This document shows positions 10,897 through 24,403 of a stretch of DNA of 64,000 nt, in pieces. The stretch is from positions 158,834 to 222,833 of the forward strand of contig NW_004191847.1 of the NCBI RefSeq assembly GCF_000330505.1, read 5' to 3'. This DNA comes from Entamoeba invadens IP1. Taxonomy: Eukaryota > Evosea > Mastigamoebida > Endamoebidae. The first letter of the stretch is position 1. Every line of letters starts with the position of its first letter. The translations under genes were made by a program, and so were the position numbers. A model generated the notes under the pieces. It ran no database searches. It was given only the letters and a program-made list of their open reading frames with translations, and was not told the DNA's origin.

Positions 10897-13800
10897 TTAA
10901 ATAGTTTTGTTCTGTAGTATTTCTACTATTTCGTCGATACTATACCTTTTTTCAGGGATTTGTTCCCAACACTTTGAAATGAAGTTATATTTCCAGTCTT
11001 CCATAGTATCCGTCTTTTTCATTCGTTCTCCTGAAGTCACAAATTCAGCTATTTTCCATGGGAATTTGAAGGTTTCGAGTGGGTAAGTATCTTTCCATGT
11101 TTCTGTTTCGAACACCGTCACTCCAAAAGAGTAGACATCCGCAGACTTCTTGTATTTTTGCTTCTTTAAAATCTCGGGAGCCATGTATGTAGGTGTTCCA
11201 ATTCCCTTAGTGAATGTCATATTAGTCATCAACATGTTAATGTTCCTCGATGATCCAAAATCAGTCAACTTCGCATTGATGACACTAGTCTTCTCAATAG
11301 AAAATATCAAGATATTGTCTGGCTTAATATCTCTATGTAAAATATCGTTAGCGTGCAAATATTGAATTCCCTTTGCGACGTTATATTCAAAACTATTTAA
11401 AATAGCTTTTGATGGTTGCGCCCTCTTTCTCATACAATCGTTCAAACTCCCATACTGTGCAAATTCGGTGACTATACAAATCTTATTTGGAATAAGACAC
11501 GCTCCATAAAAGATCACAAGAAAGTCACTTCTAAATTTGTCCAACATCTCAACTTCCTTTTCAAAGTCAGTGATTTGTGTTGGTGTAGCTCCAACGTCCT
11601 TCATCTTCTTAATTGCAACAACATTTCCTCTGAACATCCCTTTGTACACTATACCAAACGTCCCTTTCCCTATTTCTTTGTCAAAGACTAACTCATCATC
11701 ATCAAGGGAAGACGACAAGACTGTCTTCGTCTGGATTTTGATAGGAAAGGTGTACTCTTCTCCTTTAGATACATCAAGTGCAACTAACATAATAGTCTCA
11801 TTGAAGGTCATAGTACACAACGGCTTCAAAAACAACTCAAATTCGATTGCTTTGTTCTTATTCACAGTTATCAGTTGCGGGTTAGTTCGTAATGAATACT
11901 TCTCTCGATGCTCTTTAAGAGATAACTGGATCTTTAACGACTTCGACTTTTTGGATCCAACACATAATAAGTCCCGAGACTCTTGACCAACTGGAATCGA
12001 CCCAATGGAGGGATCGATATCAAACAAGAAGTCTAGTGTTACTTTATTAGAGACTAATCCACACTTCTTATTCACATCGATAAATTCGATGTTACTCCTC
12101 CCAATGTCAAACTCTGTTACTGTCTTCTCTGCTAGTTGTTTTTGTTTCAGATGTTTGTATAACACGTATATTAAGAACGAAATGATGATCAAAAGTATTA
12201 TAACAACAACGATCACTATCACTGGAATCCCTACAAATACGAACATGTTTGGAGTGTATAAACACTCAGTACCATCAGTAGATGGAGAATAATTTTTAGT
12301 ACAACTACTGCACTTCTCATTGGAAATTGTCACACAATGGGAGACTTGGGAGAGAGAAACACAACCAAATTTCTTTAATATGTACCCACTCATACAACTC
12401 ACACAGAGGGAAGTCGAGTTACATAAAGTACACTCAATAGGGCAACTCTGACAATAATGATCGTCGAGATAATACCCATTCTCACACGTCTCACAGCCAT
12501 ATTCACTCGCGTTGGTACAATGTAGGAGTGTCGATGTTAATTGGCAAGACGATTTGAGAGTGTCCCAATAAAACCCATTTGCTTTGTTACATGTCAAACA
12601 GTCTTCTCCACTCTTACTACATGTTAAACATGCAGCAGAACACTCTAAACAACTCCACTCGGACCAATAATACCCATCTTTACAGAACGCACACCCCATC
12701 GAATTGGGTATAAATAAGTCACACCGCTCAAATACGTTACCAAGTGATACACACGAGTTATCTATTGTACTCAAAACATACCCGTAATGACATGTTAAAC
12801 ACATCTGTGAGTGTGAAACACACGTCTTACAATTGGAACTGCATTGGGAACAAAAACCAGAGTCTTCGTAATAGCCATCAGTACAGCGAAGACATCCATG
12901 TGTACTCGACTTATCACAGGTGATGTCAGAAGTCGACGAACACGTCTGCGTTTCAGTGTTATTTGCATTGTCTTTGGAAAGGTATTTTCCTGTCACACAC
13001 TTTTGGCATTGGAAGTCAATTGAATATTCGCAGTCTTCTATTGAGTGAACTACACACGTCCCGGATAACGAGAGCATAAAGCCTGAATTACAGAGAAGGC
13101 ACTTTGTAGTTGTCTCGTCTATAATTGCACAGTTGCTTGTGAGTAATTTCACACATGTGACATTCGATAAGACATAGCCTTTAATACACTTTAAGCACAC
13201 CTCTGGACTTTCAAGAGTATGAGTTAAACACGTTGAACAGCCTTCCAGAGAACAATGAACACACTTGTTTGAAGAGATGTAGTACTCACTCTTACATTTG
13301 TAACACGTCGAGTTATAGTGGACCTCGCAGGAAAGATCATTCTCACACGTCAATTGCTCAAGAGAATAAGAATTGTCTTTTGTACAAGACGAACACTGTG
13401 ATGATTCTTTAGTGCAATATGAACAACTTTCATCACATGGAGAACAATTGGGAGGTGTTACTGTGTTTGTCAAGAAATAATTATAGGAACACACTAAACA
13501 CCTTCCTTTATTTTCATCATCACAATATGGGAGAGAAGTGTCATCTTCAGTTTTCATAATATGTTCCCTTGTGTTATTTGTATGTGACGATTTTGTGTGA
13601 GAAGTATAATAGAAATTACAAGACGTATTTGTTTGAGTCACTTTATAATATGAACATTCATTTGTTCTTTCTAATGCACTACATTCACCAGTTTCTGTGA
13701 TCGAATTGTCACACTCTTCACAACCAAAGTTATCCAAGTAGGTCATACAATCAAATATATTGTAATACATTGAACACAATCCATTCCTTAATATATATCC

Positions 13801-16800
13801 TATCTTGCACTTGATACACACAGAAGGGGATGTGCACAACTCACAATTCAGTGAACATGAAACACACTCGTTGTTATAGACTTGTGAAGGGCAATATACA
13901 CAAGACGTGTGTGTGGAATTTTTGAATGAATAATTCTGTATACACTGAGTACACTTGTTTGCATCACAAGTATAGCAATTCGCATATTTAGAAGAACAAC
14001 TTTGACATTCATATTCACTTCGTTTGTACTCAGTAAATGAACAACTGGTACACTTCGTACCATCGAAGACGGTGTTATTTAAACACAATGTACACTTCAA
14101 AGAGGTGCACGTTGAACAATCAATACCATAAACTGAGCAACTAATACATCGATTACTATTTAAATAATACTTCGATGAACATGCATAGCATTTTGTATTA
14201 TAATTTGAACATGAAGTGCAACCGACGTTAGTCGAACACAACTTGCACACTCCATTTTCTAAGTAATAGTCGGATTTGCAATACTCACAAAATGTTCCTG
14301 AAGAACACTCGGAACACCCCGTTTGTGTAGTACATGAACTACACGTTCCCGATGAAGTCAAGTAATACCCCACTTTACACTTATAACACTTTTTGGTATT
14401 ATCACATTCAACGCAATTAGAAATTGTAGTGCAAGACATACATATATTTGATGAGAGATAATATCCAAATTGACACGTCACACAAGCAGTCGAAGTCTCA
14501 TTCAATTCATTTGTAGTAGTTTCACACATTTCACAGTGATTGATTTGACAGTTGTTACATGTGTTGGTGACACTGGGACTCATTGTATTATCAGTACATG
14601 CAGTACATGTCGATGAGGATGTGGAACATGTTGAACACCCTAAATACGTTGAACAGCTATAACAATTGCCATCAATCAAAACATTGCCATTTCCACATGA
14701 CGTACATTGTGTTGAACTACACACTTTACACGACGTTCCATATAAAAAGCCACATGATACACATTTGCCAGATTTATATGCATATCCAGAAATACACGAC
14801 AAACACTTTCCTGTTGTTGCGCAGGTACTACACCCAACGTCAGTGTTACTACAATAGTCACACTCTCCATTCAAATTGTAATACCCACTTTTACATGTAA
14901 GACAATATCCACTTGAATCACATGTGGTGCACCCAGTCAATGTTGTACATGAATAACAAGAACCAGAACTGAGGTAATAATTACTTTCACATTCAACACA
15001 TTGGTATGATGAAGAACACCGACGACATTTTGAAATCGAAGTGCAATGATAACACACGTTATTGAATAAATAATATTCATCTGAAGTGCACGAAACACAG
15101 GAATTACTTTTTGTTGAACAAGTCGCACAATTTTGATAAGTCTCAGTACACAACACACACTTCCCTGAAGATAAAATGTAACCAGAAGTACATTCAGTGC
15201 AGTCACTTTGTATAGAACAAGCCGCACAATGTTCATGTATTTCAGAACACGACAAGCAATAGTCCGATTCATTCACTCTGTACTTATAGTAAGCAGGTAA
15301 ACACTCTAAACACTCTCTTGTAGTTGTAGAACAGATGTGGCACCCATGTATCATCTCACACTTCTTACACAAGTTATTCTCTTTGAAATATCCAGAAGCA
15401 CATGAAGTGCATGTACTCAAGTCACTACACGTTTGACAATTTGCTGTTACTAAACTACACTGAAGACAATTTCCTGAGTAAAGATAATACTCGTTACTCA
15501 CACAAGAAGTACATTCACTTGTTGTTCGACTACACTCAGAACAATGTGGTAAATTGGTACACAAATCACATGTCAAATTGGATGTCAAATAATACTTCTC
15601 AACACACCATGTACACTTTGATCCTTTGCACCGAACACAATATGGAGTAAACGTGGAACACGTCTGACACTTCCCATCACCGTCGTCATCGTGATATAAG
15701 TCGTTACAACTCACACACAAATTATTTGTGTTATCACACAACTCACATCCTTCTAAATTACAATACTCACATGTTGTCGGTGAACTTAATGTGTAATTTG
15801 TGTGACATCTATGACACACCCCACTCTCTTCACAACTCTCACAATTACTCGAAGAACACGTAGAACAGATTTTCATCGAAGAAAGATAAAATCCAACACC
15901 ACAAGACGTACAAAAGTTGTGCGAACTTGAGAGGCAGCCCGCATATTCTTTGTATGAAACACAATTCGAATTTTCTAAGACAAACCCATCTTTACATAAA
16001 GTGCACTGTTTGTCGATATTTGTGAGACAATTTGGTATCACTTCACATTGATAATTTGATACGTAATACCCACTTTGACATGTATAACACTTCCTTATTG
16101 AACCTTCCCCAGGTACTAAATTGTTCTCACAAGTTAAACACCCTTTGAGTGTATTACACGCTTCACACTTTTGCGCATTTGGAAAGAACCCGACACGACA
16201 AGAACTGCAGATGTACTCATTTGTGATTTTGTAATACACACTTTCTCGGCACTTTGGAATGTAGTCTGCGTATTTCACACATATCGAATTGACAAGCAAA
16301 TACCCAACATCACACGTCGAACACTTTAAAGCGGTTTGTGAGAGTATCGTGGTCATACAATTTGCATGTTCATTTGAGATACACACTTGTTCAGTATAGA
16401 CCACATTTTGTGAGTTACACGGAGATGTTGTAACACATCTGTCATACACTTGAATAGTCCCACTTTCACATTTGGTGCAATTGGAATCACTATAAGAAGT
16501 GCACTGATTTTCAGAGGGTAATACACATAACCCACCTTTGAAGATGTATCCATTGATACAATCAATACAATTGCCTTCAAGTTGTGTACACCCCTCATCT
16601 CCACACGTCTCTGAACACTTTTGGCACTTTCCATTTAATGTGTAATAGCCCTTCTCACATATTTCACATATTGGACTGATCGCAGTCCCTCCACACTTCT
16701 TACATTGGTCTATGGTTTCATGACATGAGACACACTCAGAAAATTTGATATAAAAATTGTCAACACAGTTGGAACAGGAGTCCGGAGTACATATGGAACA

Positions 16801-17662
16801 CCCTCGAGTCGAACAATCAACACATTTCCCATCAACAATGTAATAGCCATCTTGACATGTTTCACATATACTACTTGTTGTTGTCTCTACACATTGATTG
16901 CAATATAACCCGCATTTAACACACCCAGAAATTGTTCTGTAATATCCAGTGTCACATGTAAAACACGAATCTTGGTCACAGGAAGTACACGCAGTCCACC
17001 GTTGATTACACTTCTGACAAATACCGTTTAAAACTGTTAGTTGATTTGAGTTGCATCGTGTACAAGTAGTAGAAGTACATAAATCACAATTAACTCCACA
17101 CTTAACACAGAGTCCATTGAGTAAGTAATACCCATCAGAACATGAATTACACGCATTCTGTGTACAGGAAGTGCAACCTTCATATTTGACACCACACGCT
17201 TTGTGTTATTCATTTTTTAATTTCAATAAGTAAATGTATTATAATTGTTTGAAACAATAGAAGACAAACTTACACAACGATTATCATTGCTTAGAACTAA
17301 AGAATTGTTACATGATAAACACCGGGAGCTATCACAAGTAATACAATTTGAGTCGTATGTTGTGCATTCTGTACACCTTTTATTGCTTAAATAATACCCG
17401 GGTTTACATACCAGACATTTAACGTCTCGATAACAGTCAAGACAACCGGGAAATGGGTTGGAACACGCTGGTTGTTATTTAAAGCTTATCTTTATCGAAA
17501 AACGGAAAGCAAACAATAGCAATTGTGTTGTAAAATGAGCTGATAACAATGCTCTGAACACGAATTACATTGATTAAATATATTATAACCAGTGCATGAA
17601 CATCCAGGATCATGTGCTACTGTTAATACACATCCCAGGAAGAATACACAAGCTGCAATCAT
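10897..17662 (-). CDS. Giant transmembrane receptor-like kinase (TMK family), three exons
   Basis: A 2215-residue TMK. Exon 1 is 17662-17515 (signal peptide, first Cys-rich module), intron 17514-17468, exon 2 17467-17270, intron 17269-17199, exon 3 17198-10897. Donors are GTTTGC and GTTTGT; acceptors are CAG and CAAAG; both introns are phase 1. I checked that exon 3 has no in-frame stop between 16449, where a GTG sits, and 17198. Nearly the whole extracellular part (about 20-1760) is CXXC modules of the type C-x2-C...GYYL...C. One membrane span lies near 1766-1795. The kinase (about 1950-2210) has GKGTFGIVYKG, VAIKK, HRDIKPDN, DFG, GTPTYMAPE, so it should be active. It is presumed to sense something at the cell surface. 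Intron models are inferred from phase and continuity of the Cys pattern. Confidence 0.88.
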
Positions 17663-19560
17663 TGAACTAAAGTATTATTTGAAATATAAGAAATATAAGA
17701 AATAGAAAAGGAATGACATGCAATTATTTCTTGTCAATTCTATAATAAAGTAGAACGGAGATGTTTAACTTGTTAACTTCAAATTGACCAAAATTGGGTT
17801 TAATAGTATATATTATATTATTTGAAATTAGTAATAATAGAATAAAAGCACTTTTGAATACAATTGAAAATATGTTCTATTGACTGTTTTTTATATTTAA
17901 GAAAGAAAATAGTAATTTGAATACAATAATGGAATCATGTTATTTAATTATCATGGTATCGGGGTTGGATCTAATACTCTTTTCAAAACATTTAAATTAA
18001 TAAAAATTTTAATATTTTTAATATTTTTTAGACAACAAATTAAAATGGTGTTTTTAAGCGCAAATTGCCACTTTTTTTGGTTAGAGAAATATAGAAGTAT
18101 TATTAAAAAAGAAAAAATATATCGATGCATTGTAAAATTATCATTGTATTAAAAATTGTTTTGTTGAAAAATTGAGTCAAGAATTTTTCTGATTGAAAAA
18201 ATATCTAAAAAAATGAAATATTTTGTAAACTGGATTTTATGGGTTTTTTTATTAGAGCTAAAAACTCTCACAAGAGTAAAATAAGTTTGTAAATTTAAAG
18301 TTTTGCTCCAATTAAAACTGTTTTGTTTAATTCTTAAAATATAATTAAAAGAATTTTCTAATTGTTTTTTTTTAATCAAAAAACGTATTTAAATAGTTAC
18401 AATCATTTTTATTATAATTAAATTAAAACAAACAATAATAATTATTTTTATTGCGGATTTTATAACATTTGGAATTTAATTGTTTTCCTTTAAAAACATT
18501 ATATAAATAATGTTTTTCAATGTTGTTTACGAATTTGATTAATAAAATTATTTAATAATGTGTATTTATCTAATTTGTCATTTATAATTAAAATAATAGT
18601 AAATAGTAAATAGTAAATCATAAATTAATTTTTAATTGTTTAAATAATTATAATTAACTATAAATTATAATTTATACACAATCTAAAAAGTATTATAATT
18701 ATATTATAAAAAATTAACAAATTCGTAATGATGTTTAATAAAATTTTATAACTTAAAAAAATATTTTAACTTTGCAAAATTTTAATTTAAATTTTATCTC
18801 AACATTTGAGTGTATTTTGAGCAAAACTTTTTATTTATTACCATAAAATAACATTTTTAAATTAATAATTAAAAAGATATGAAATTATTTTAGATTTTGC
18901 CAATTATTTTGCACAAAAAAAACAATAATTAACTATTCTAAACAATTTTAATTTGTGATTTAGTAATTAATAATAATAAATAAATTTATTATTTCTAATT
19001 TAATGATTAGACAATATTGAATAATCGATTTTCTATAGTTCAAAAAACTCAATCTAACAATTGAATTATTTTTATTGTATAATACGAGAACTATATTAAA
19101 CTATACTACAAACAAATGTTAATTATGTGACACAATACTTGTTTTCGACTTTAATTGAGAGAATAAAAAGGGTAAATAAATTATATAAAAAAACGACACA
19201 ATAAGCTTTTCTGTACCTTCAAACTCATTTGTTTATTGAAGAAAGTCTCTATTTTTTGCTAGAAAAAACAGAAAACACCACACCATTCCATGCGAAAACA
19301 CAAGTACGCAGATTTCTTAATGTGTTGTATAAAAATAGTAAAATAACACAATATAATATAATTATAATAAATATAACTAAATTCAAAAGTGAGTGTTAAA
19401 TGGACTTTAATATGCCAAATTTCAGATAGAACAAAAAACACAGAAATTGACTCGTGGAAGAAAAAAGAGGAAACGAAAAGAAAATGACGTTCGTGGTACC
19501 ACCTCTTCATTTTCCACCCATTGAAATATTGAGGTCTAAAGAACTCTTTAATATCATTAG
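17663..19560. other. Long AT-rich intergenic region, no gene seen
   Basis: About 1.9 kb between divergent genes. It is very A/T-rich, with homopolymer runs and a few short open frames made of Phe/Lys/Ile/Asn codons that look like chance. I found no inverted-repeat pair, tRNA-like fold or coding exon. The tryptophanase-family promoter (GAACTCTTTAAT at 19541) lies at its right end. Confidence 0.6.
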
Positions 19561-21278
19561 ATGAAGCCTGCTGCCGAACTTGGAGTCCCAATACCAACTC
19601 ACGTTTCATATGTTGTCCGTCAGACCACCAATTTGACTGCAGAAGAACGAGAGAAGATTCAAAAGCAAACTGAGTACAATTGTTTCTTCTTCCCTTCTCA
19701 GATGTTACTTGTTGATTATTTGAGTGACTCTGGATCATCTGCGATGACTGACAGTTTGTTTACTATATTATTATTATTTTATTAAAATATAATATAATAC
19801 TATATATTATAGTATATATACTAATATATTAACTATATATTCGATAGAGTTATTGACATATAGTCCAGTGGAGTGCTTTATTCAGAGGAGATGAGGCTTA
19901 TGGAAGAAACCAAGGGTACTACGCATTCCAAGAGTCTGTGAGAGATGCGTTTGAACGAGGAGACAAAGCCAAGTGGGTAGTCAAGGACATAGTTAGTGGC
20001 ATTCCCAACTTCACCAATAATCCGGAAGACCCCTATTGGACCGACGAAGAAAGTGAAGGGTCTTTTGTTAACAAAGGAACACTTCAGATGGAACGACCGA
20101 ACTTCTTTATCTTACCGCAAGGGAGATGTGCGGAGTGTTTGTTATATGAAGTGATGTCGAATGTCTTAGGGAAGGGCGAGTGGTATTTATTGTCGAATGG
20201 CTGGTTTGATACGACCGAAGCGAATGCGCGAAACAATGGGTTCCACACTGTCAATATGTTTGCGAAGAACTATCACGACGCAGTGGACTGCGAAACTCTT
20301 TGGACTCAAAATACATTTAAAGGAGATTTGGATCTTGAAAAGGCTGAGGCATTCATCAATGAGAAGGGGAAAGAGAACATCCCATTGATCTTAATGACTA
20401 TCACGAATAACACTGGTGCCGGACAACCCGTTTCTATGAAGAATATTAGAGAGACTGCAGTGTTAGCCAAGAAGTATGATATACCCCTTTTCTTTGATGC
20501 TGCTCGATTTGCGGAGAATGCTTATTTCATTAAAGAATTTGAAGAGGGATATAAGGAGAAGAGTATCAATGAAATAGTGAAGGAGATGTTCTCCCATGTT
20601 GATGGATTTTGTATCTCATTGAAGAAGGACGGCGTCTGTAATATGGGCGGCGCACTCAGTTTCAGAGACAAAGGAGTCTTCTGGCGAAAGTTTAGCACTA
20701 AAGGAGACATTGGAGTGACTTTGAAACAACTTCAAATTCTTCGCTATGGGAATGATTCATATGGTGGATTGAGTGGAAGAGACATTATGGCGTGTGCGAT
20801 GGGGTTGAATGTGGTGATGGGTTATAACTACTTGAAAGGAAGAGTTGAACAAGTCCGATACTTTGGATATGAGTTGGCGAAGAGAAATATCCCCGTCTTC
20901 TTACCGCCTGGAGGACATGCCATTTACCTTGAAATTGATAAGTTCTTCTCAAACAGAAAGAATTATTCACCGGGTGACTTCTTGGGTGTCGGGTTGGTCA
21001 TAGAAATGATCCGAATGTACGGCATTAGACCATGCGAGTTGGGTCCATTTGGGTTCGAATGGGATAACAAGAACGAAGAAGACAGAAAGGGAATTAACGA
21101 TCAAGTCAGATTCGCTGTCCCACGAAACGCTCTCTCAAAGGAACACATCGACTACACCGTCAGAGCCGTCGAACAGTTGTACATCAACAGAGACAAAATC
21201 CCTAAGGTCGTCATCTCGAGAGGTCAACATTTGAAATTAAGACACTTCCAGTCTGGCTTGAAGCCCGTCTATGAGTAA
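19561..21278 (+). CDS. Tryptophanase / tyrosine phenol-lyase family PLP enzyme (two exons)
   Basis: These PLP enzymes split an aromatic amino acid into indole or phenol plus pyruvate and ammonia. Exon 1 is 19561-19753, the intron 19754-19863 (GTTTGTTT...ATATAG), exon 2 19864-21278, joined in phase 1 so that MTD continues as IQWSALFRGDEAYG, the family's conserved R-G-D-E-A-Y. The protein is 535 residues, longer than E. coli TnaA (471), partly from an insertion of about 40 residues after the FERGDKAKW region. Other matches are TNNTGAGQPVS, FFDAARFAENAYFIK and SLKKDGVCNMGG with the PLP lysine near residue 318. Entamoeba tryptophanase is widely regarded as acquired from bacteria. The intron shows the gene has been adapted to the host. 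Indole versus phenol specificity cannot be decided. Confidence 0.88.
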
Positions 21279-21399
21279 ATTCACTCGTTCATCAATTTGG
21301 GGTTTATATACTATTTTATTATAATAATATTACTATATTTGTTGTATAACTATTATATATAGTATAATTACTATAATGAAATAGAAACTGTCAAGTTAG

Positions 21400-21750
21400 T
21401 TAGTTGTCTTGAATAGTTATGGCTTCCCCTTTCACGCCAGCATAGACGACGACCATCTGCATGGGGACATCATCTCTGTTTTCGCCGAAGTGCGAAGTTC
21501 CAATGACCTCTGCCATAGCTTCTCCAGCTTTAAAACAGTGAGTCTCCCCATTCTTTGTAGTCACATGTAATGTTCCTTGGAGAATATAAGCGCAGTTAAT
21601 GACGGGATGGTGATGGAATGACATCTTAGTGTGTGGCGGGACTGTGATTCTGAGGACTGATATCTCTGCTGGGCCTGTTGGGTATTGGGGCAGATGAGCG
21701 CCGTCCCAAGTGGTTTCTGTTTGAAGGATCTTTTCGACTTTCGCGCACAT
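21400..21750 (-). CDS. Small single-domain cupin protein
   Basis: A 116-residue conserved beta-barrel of the cupin superfamily. Cupin motif 1 is seen as MSFHHHPVINCAYILQGTLH: two metal-binding His are present, but the usual metal-binding Glu is Cys. Motif 2 is GEAMAEVIGTSHFGEN with the expected Gly, His and Asn. Proteins of this size may be small sugar/amino-acid metabolism enzymes or metal-binding domains; the substrate cannot be read. There is one exon starting with ATG at 21750. The protein looks bacterial in type, and the neighbouring tryptophanase-family gene is also a likely transferred gene, but there is no proof that they arrived together. Confidence 0.8.
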   Translation of the reverse strand: MCAKVEKILQTETTWDGAHLPQYPTGPAEISVLRITVPPHTKMSFHHHPVINCAYILQGTLHVTTKNGETHCFKAGEAMAEVIGTSHFGENRDDVPMQMVVVYAGVKGEAITIQDN

Positions 21751-21842
21751 CTAAGTTTCGAATTTTCAGTTTGAGGTGTTCAAGTAGATTTAGTTTCGTG
21801 TTAACTTAAAGTATTAAAAAAGTACTAATACAATCATTTAGT

Positions 21843-22508
21843 TTATCTCCAGTTATATGAAGCAATCAAGACCACTCGCAGTGTACCAAAGAAGTACATC
21901 TTGTCGGGAACAAAGTCTTGTCGTTCGACGTTGGTGTACCTTAAGAACATGTTGTTGTCTATGAAACTTGTGTTGTGGGTATTATCAAGCTGAATAATGA
22001 AGGCGCCAGTTTGAAACAATTGTGCCTTAGTGTCTGAGAATAAAAGAGTCGACTGACTGAAGCGCTTTGGGTGGATTATTTTGGGAAGAATATTGCCTTT
22101 CGCCATCTCATCTTGTGAAAGGCCTTTTAGAGTGTTTTTGTAAGTGAAGAGGAAGTGGGATGAACTCTCCGAGAATGAGTTTTGTTGAGCCAATCGAATG
22201 TCATTTGCATGAAGTCCAAAGACGTAGTCTGAATTAGTGAATACAAAGAGAGTTATATTAGTGTATGTGTTGACCTTCTTCTTCACCAGTTCCGAACTCC
22301 ATTCATCGACGTTTGAGTCATAAACAACACTTTGTAATGGGTTCTTGTGTATTCCATTTGCCAGTTTCAGTAGAGTCTCCACTTTAAAGTCTTGAACAGT
22401 TATATCTCGTTGTTTCGAGTCACTTCCATTCATTTCAAATGAGTAAATTAAAACAAGGGCACAGCTATATACCGCAATATAAAAAGCCAAGTATTGTAAT
22501 ATCTTCAT
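21843..22508 (-). CDS. Unknown membrane-anchored or secreted protein
   Basis: A 221-residue protein whose first 25 residues are a hydrophobic segment (ILQYLAFYIAVYSCALVLIY) that could be an uncleaved signal anchor or a signal peptide. The rest is soluble in character, with scattered N-glycosylation sites (NIT, NTS) and no motif I recognise. ATG at 22508 is the first in frame. Codon use is normal and the frame is clean, so I think it is real. It is 92 bp upstream of the cupin gene, same strand. Confidence 0.65.
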   Translation of the reverse strand: MKILQYLAFYIAVYSCALVLIYSFEMNGSDSKQRDITVQDFKVETLLKLANGIHKNPLQSVVYDSNVDEWSSELVKKKVNTYTNITLFVFTNSDYVFGLHANDIRLAQQNSFSESSSHFLFTYKNTLKGLSQDEMAKGNILPKIIHPKRFSQSTLLFSDTKAQLFQTGAFIIQLDNTHNTSFIDNNMFLRYTNVERQDFVPDKMYFFGTLRVVLIASYNWR

Positions 22509-22764
22509 TGTCCACTAATATTCTCTTCTTCATTTATTAGTTTCTATTCATTCTTTGTTCCTTGAAAAATGGCTTCACCACCATCGACTAATCCTTTTTA
22601 TTAATAAGACTATGAAAAATATTAGTAAGACTATTATATCGGTATTGGAATTAATAAAAAACACATTAAATGAGACAGATGTCAACACAATTTGGTTCCG
22701 ATATAAACCCCGAGTTTTTTCATTCACAATTTTGTGACTCAACACGTTGACAGATACTTGCCAT

Positions 22765-22776
22765 GAACTAAATATT
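22765..22776 (+). promoter_or_regulatory. Putative core promoter (GAACTAAATATT) of the permease gene
   Basis: A GAAC box joined to an A/T-rich stretch 24 nt before the ATG at 22789. Its position supports that ATG as the true start, which lies in a short first exon. It matches the promoter style of other genes here. Confidence 0.4.
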
Positions 22777-22788
22777 CAAAAAGTGTAG

Positions 22789-24310
22789 ATGACCTCTCTC
22801 CTCTTCGACGAGAGTAATTTAGCGCCTTGTTTGTTCAATAGTTAGTTTATATAACAAAAGTTGACGTAAAGTACTTCCGACTTCATCACTTTCGGAACAT
22901 CCAGAAAAGCGAACTGCCCCGGCCAAAACCATCAACTACTTTAACTTATCGATGATTGTCTATTTCAGTATTGGTGGAGGTCCATTTGGATATGAAGAAT
23001 CCATTTTAGTGACGAACCCAGCTTGGGCGTTTTGGACGTTGTTCTTTGTGTCGACGTGTTGGGCGCTTCCACAGTCTTTGACGTTAGCGGAGATGTCTGT
23101 CCGATACCCTGGGGGATATAATGAGTGGGTATATCGTGCTTACAATTACCACGTCGGGTACTTCCACTCGTTAGTTCGTTCCTTCTTTGGTATTTTGTGT
23201 TATGTTGCGTACGTCACTTTATTCTACGACTACATCAACACACTTTACCATGACCTTAATGTACTGAAATATGCAGATTACTCCCCTTTCTATTTTTGTC
23301 TCAAGACACTCACTTTACTTGTGTTACTTTCTCTTCTCGTTTTAGTGAATTTACTTGGGACAAAACGCCTCTCGCGATTTGGGTCGGTCTTAGCTTTCAT
23401 TGTTCTCACTCCCTTTATCGTTCTTTTTATTATACTTATAGTACAGCACAAATGGAGTCTCCACCAACTCACAGACTTCACTATCATGACAGAACACCCC
23501 TCAATTGCACGAATGATAAGCATCATCATGTTTAATTTGATGGGGTGGGACTTTGTTGGGAGTGTGACGGAGCAAGCCAAAAAGCCGAAGAGGGATGTTC
23601 CTCTTGGGATGTTATTAGCGTTAGGGTTAGTGATAATCACTTATGTCATCCCAACACTGGACTTGATCTTCACGTTCGACTTCTCGAAGAACCCAAATGA
23701 TCGAGACTCTCCTTATAATGTCAAAGAACCCCTTTATTTCGTGATGGCTAAAAAGACCTTTGAACCATTAGGGTTTGTGATTATAATAGCCACATTCTGC
23801 TCGATGTTTGGACTCTCCGCGATGTTTCTTCAGACGTCTTCACAGGCGTTGGTTCATGCAAGTGACTTCAAATTTGTGCCTCAAGTTTTTGGAACAACAA
23901 CAAATGGAGTCCCACTGTTTGCACTACTTTTTCAAAGCGTCATGTCATTCTTCATCGCACTTTTTGTGACATTCGACATGGTTGTGTCACTCCAGATGTG
24001 GGTGCTCAGTGTTTCCACAATAATCATTATGTTGGGGTATTTGATCATACGGTGGAAGGACTTCGTGTACAAGAGGAAGATCCGGTCGAAGTTCTATTTA
24101 CCAGTCCACCCATTAGTACTCACCTTCTTTGTGTTTCCCACAATCGGATTTTCGATGTTCGAGTTGGTCTATAAAGAAGGGGAATGGATCATCATTTTCA
24201 TAGGAATCGCTATTTTAGTATTTTGTGAATTGGTCACCCTCACTGTCCTTTATTACAGGAGGAGGAACGTTACTGTCATCAATAGCGATGTATTGGTCAA
24301 GGAGTTGTAG
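22789..24310 (+). CDS. Amino acid/polyamine permease, APC superfamily (two exons)
   Basis: A multi-pass membrane transporter of the APC superfamily, probably for amino acids or polyamines. A 13-codon first exon (22789-22828, starting MTSLLFDESNLAP) is spliced over a 43-bp intron (GTTTGTTC...GTAAAG) to 22872-24310 in phase 1, giving 492 residues. The first span contains SIGGGPFGYEES, the family's helix-1 G-G-P-F-G-x-E motif for substrate binding. I count about 12 hydrophobic spans, and NLMGWDFVGSVTEQ matches the conserved helix-6 region. Starting instead at the ATG 22952 would remove half of helix 1 and the open, coding-like sequence before it, so the two-exon model is better. Plant-type polyamine uptake proteins are the closest in pattern. 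Confidence 0.85.
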
Positions 24311-24403
24311 AGATGTGGTGTCATCCTCCCGTCTTTTTCGAATAGTTTAATTAATAGTTTGTTATAGTATACTTCTAGTTCAATGGACACAACAATCAAC
24401 GAA

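Noticed and set aside
14583..15650. Plus-strand frames opposite the giant TMK
   Set aside because: His/Tyr/Thr-rich antisense reading of the repeated Cys codons.
17937..18379. Short open frames on both strands in AT-rich DNA
   Set aside because: Composition is Phe/Ile/Lys/Asn as expected from random A/T DNA; no start context or homology.
19259..19738. 159-codon minus-strand frame over the tryptophanase-family first exon
   Set aside because: Antisense shadow; the plus strand is clearly coding and this protein has no recognisable feature.
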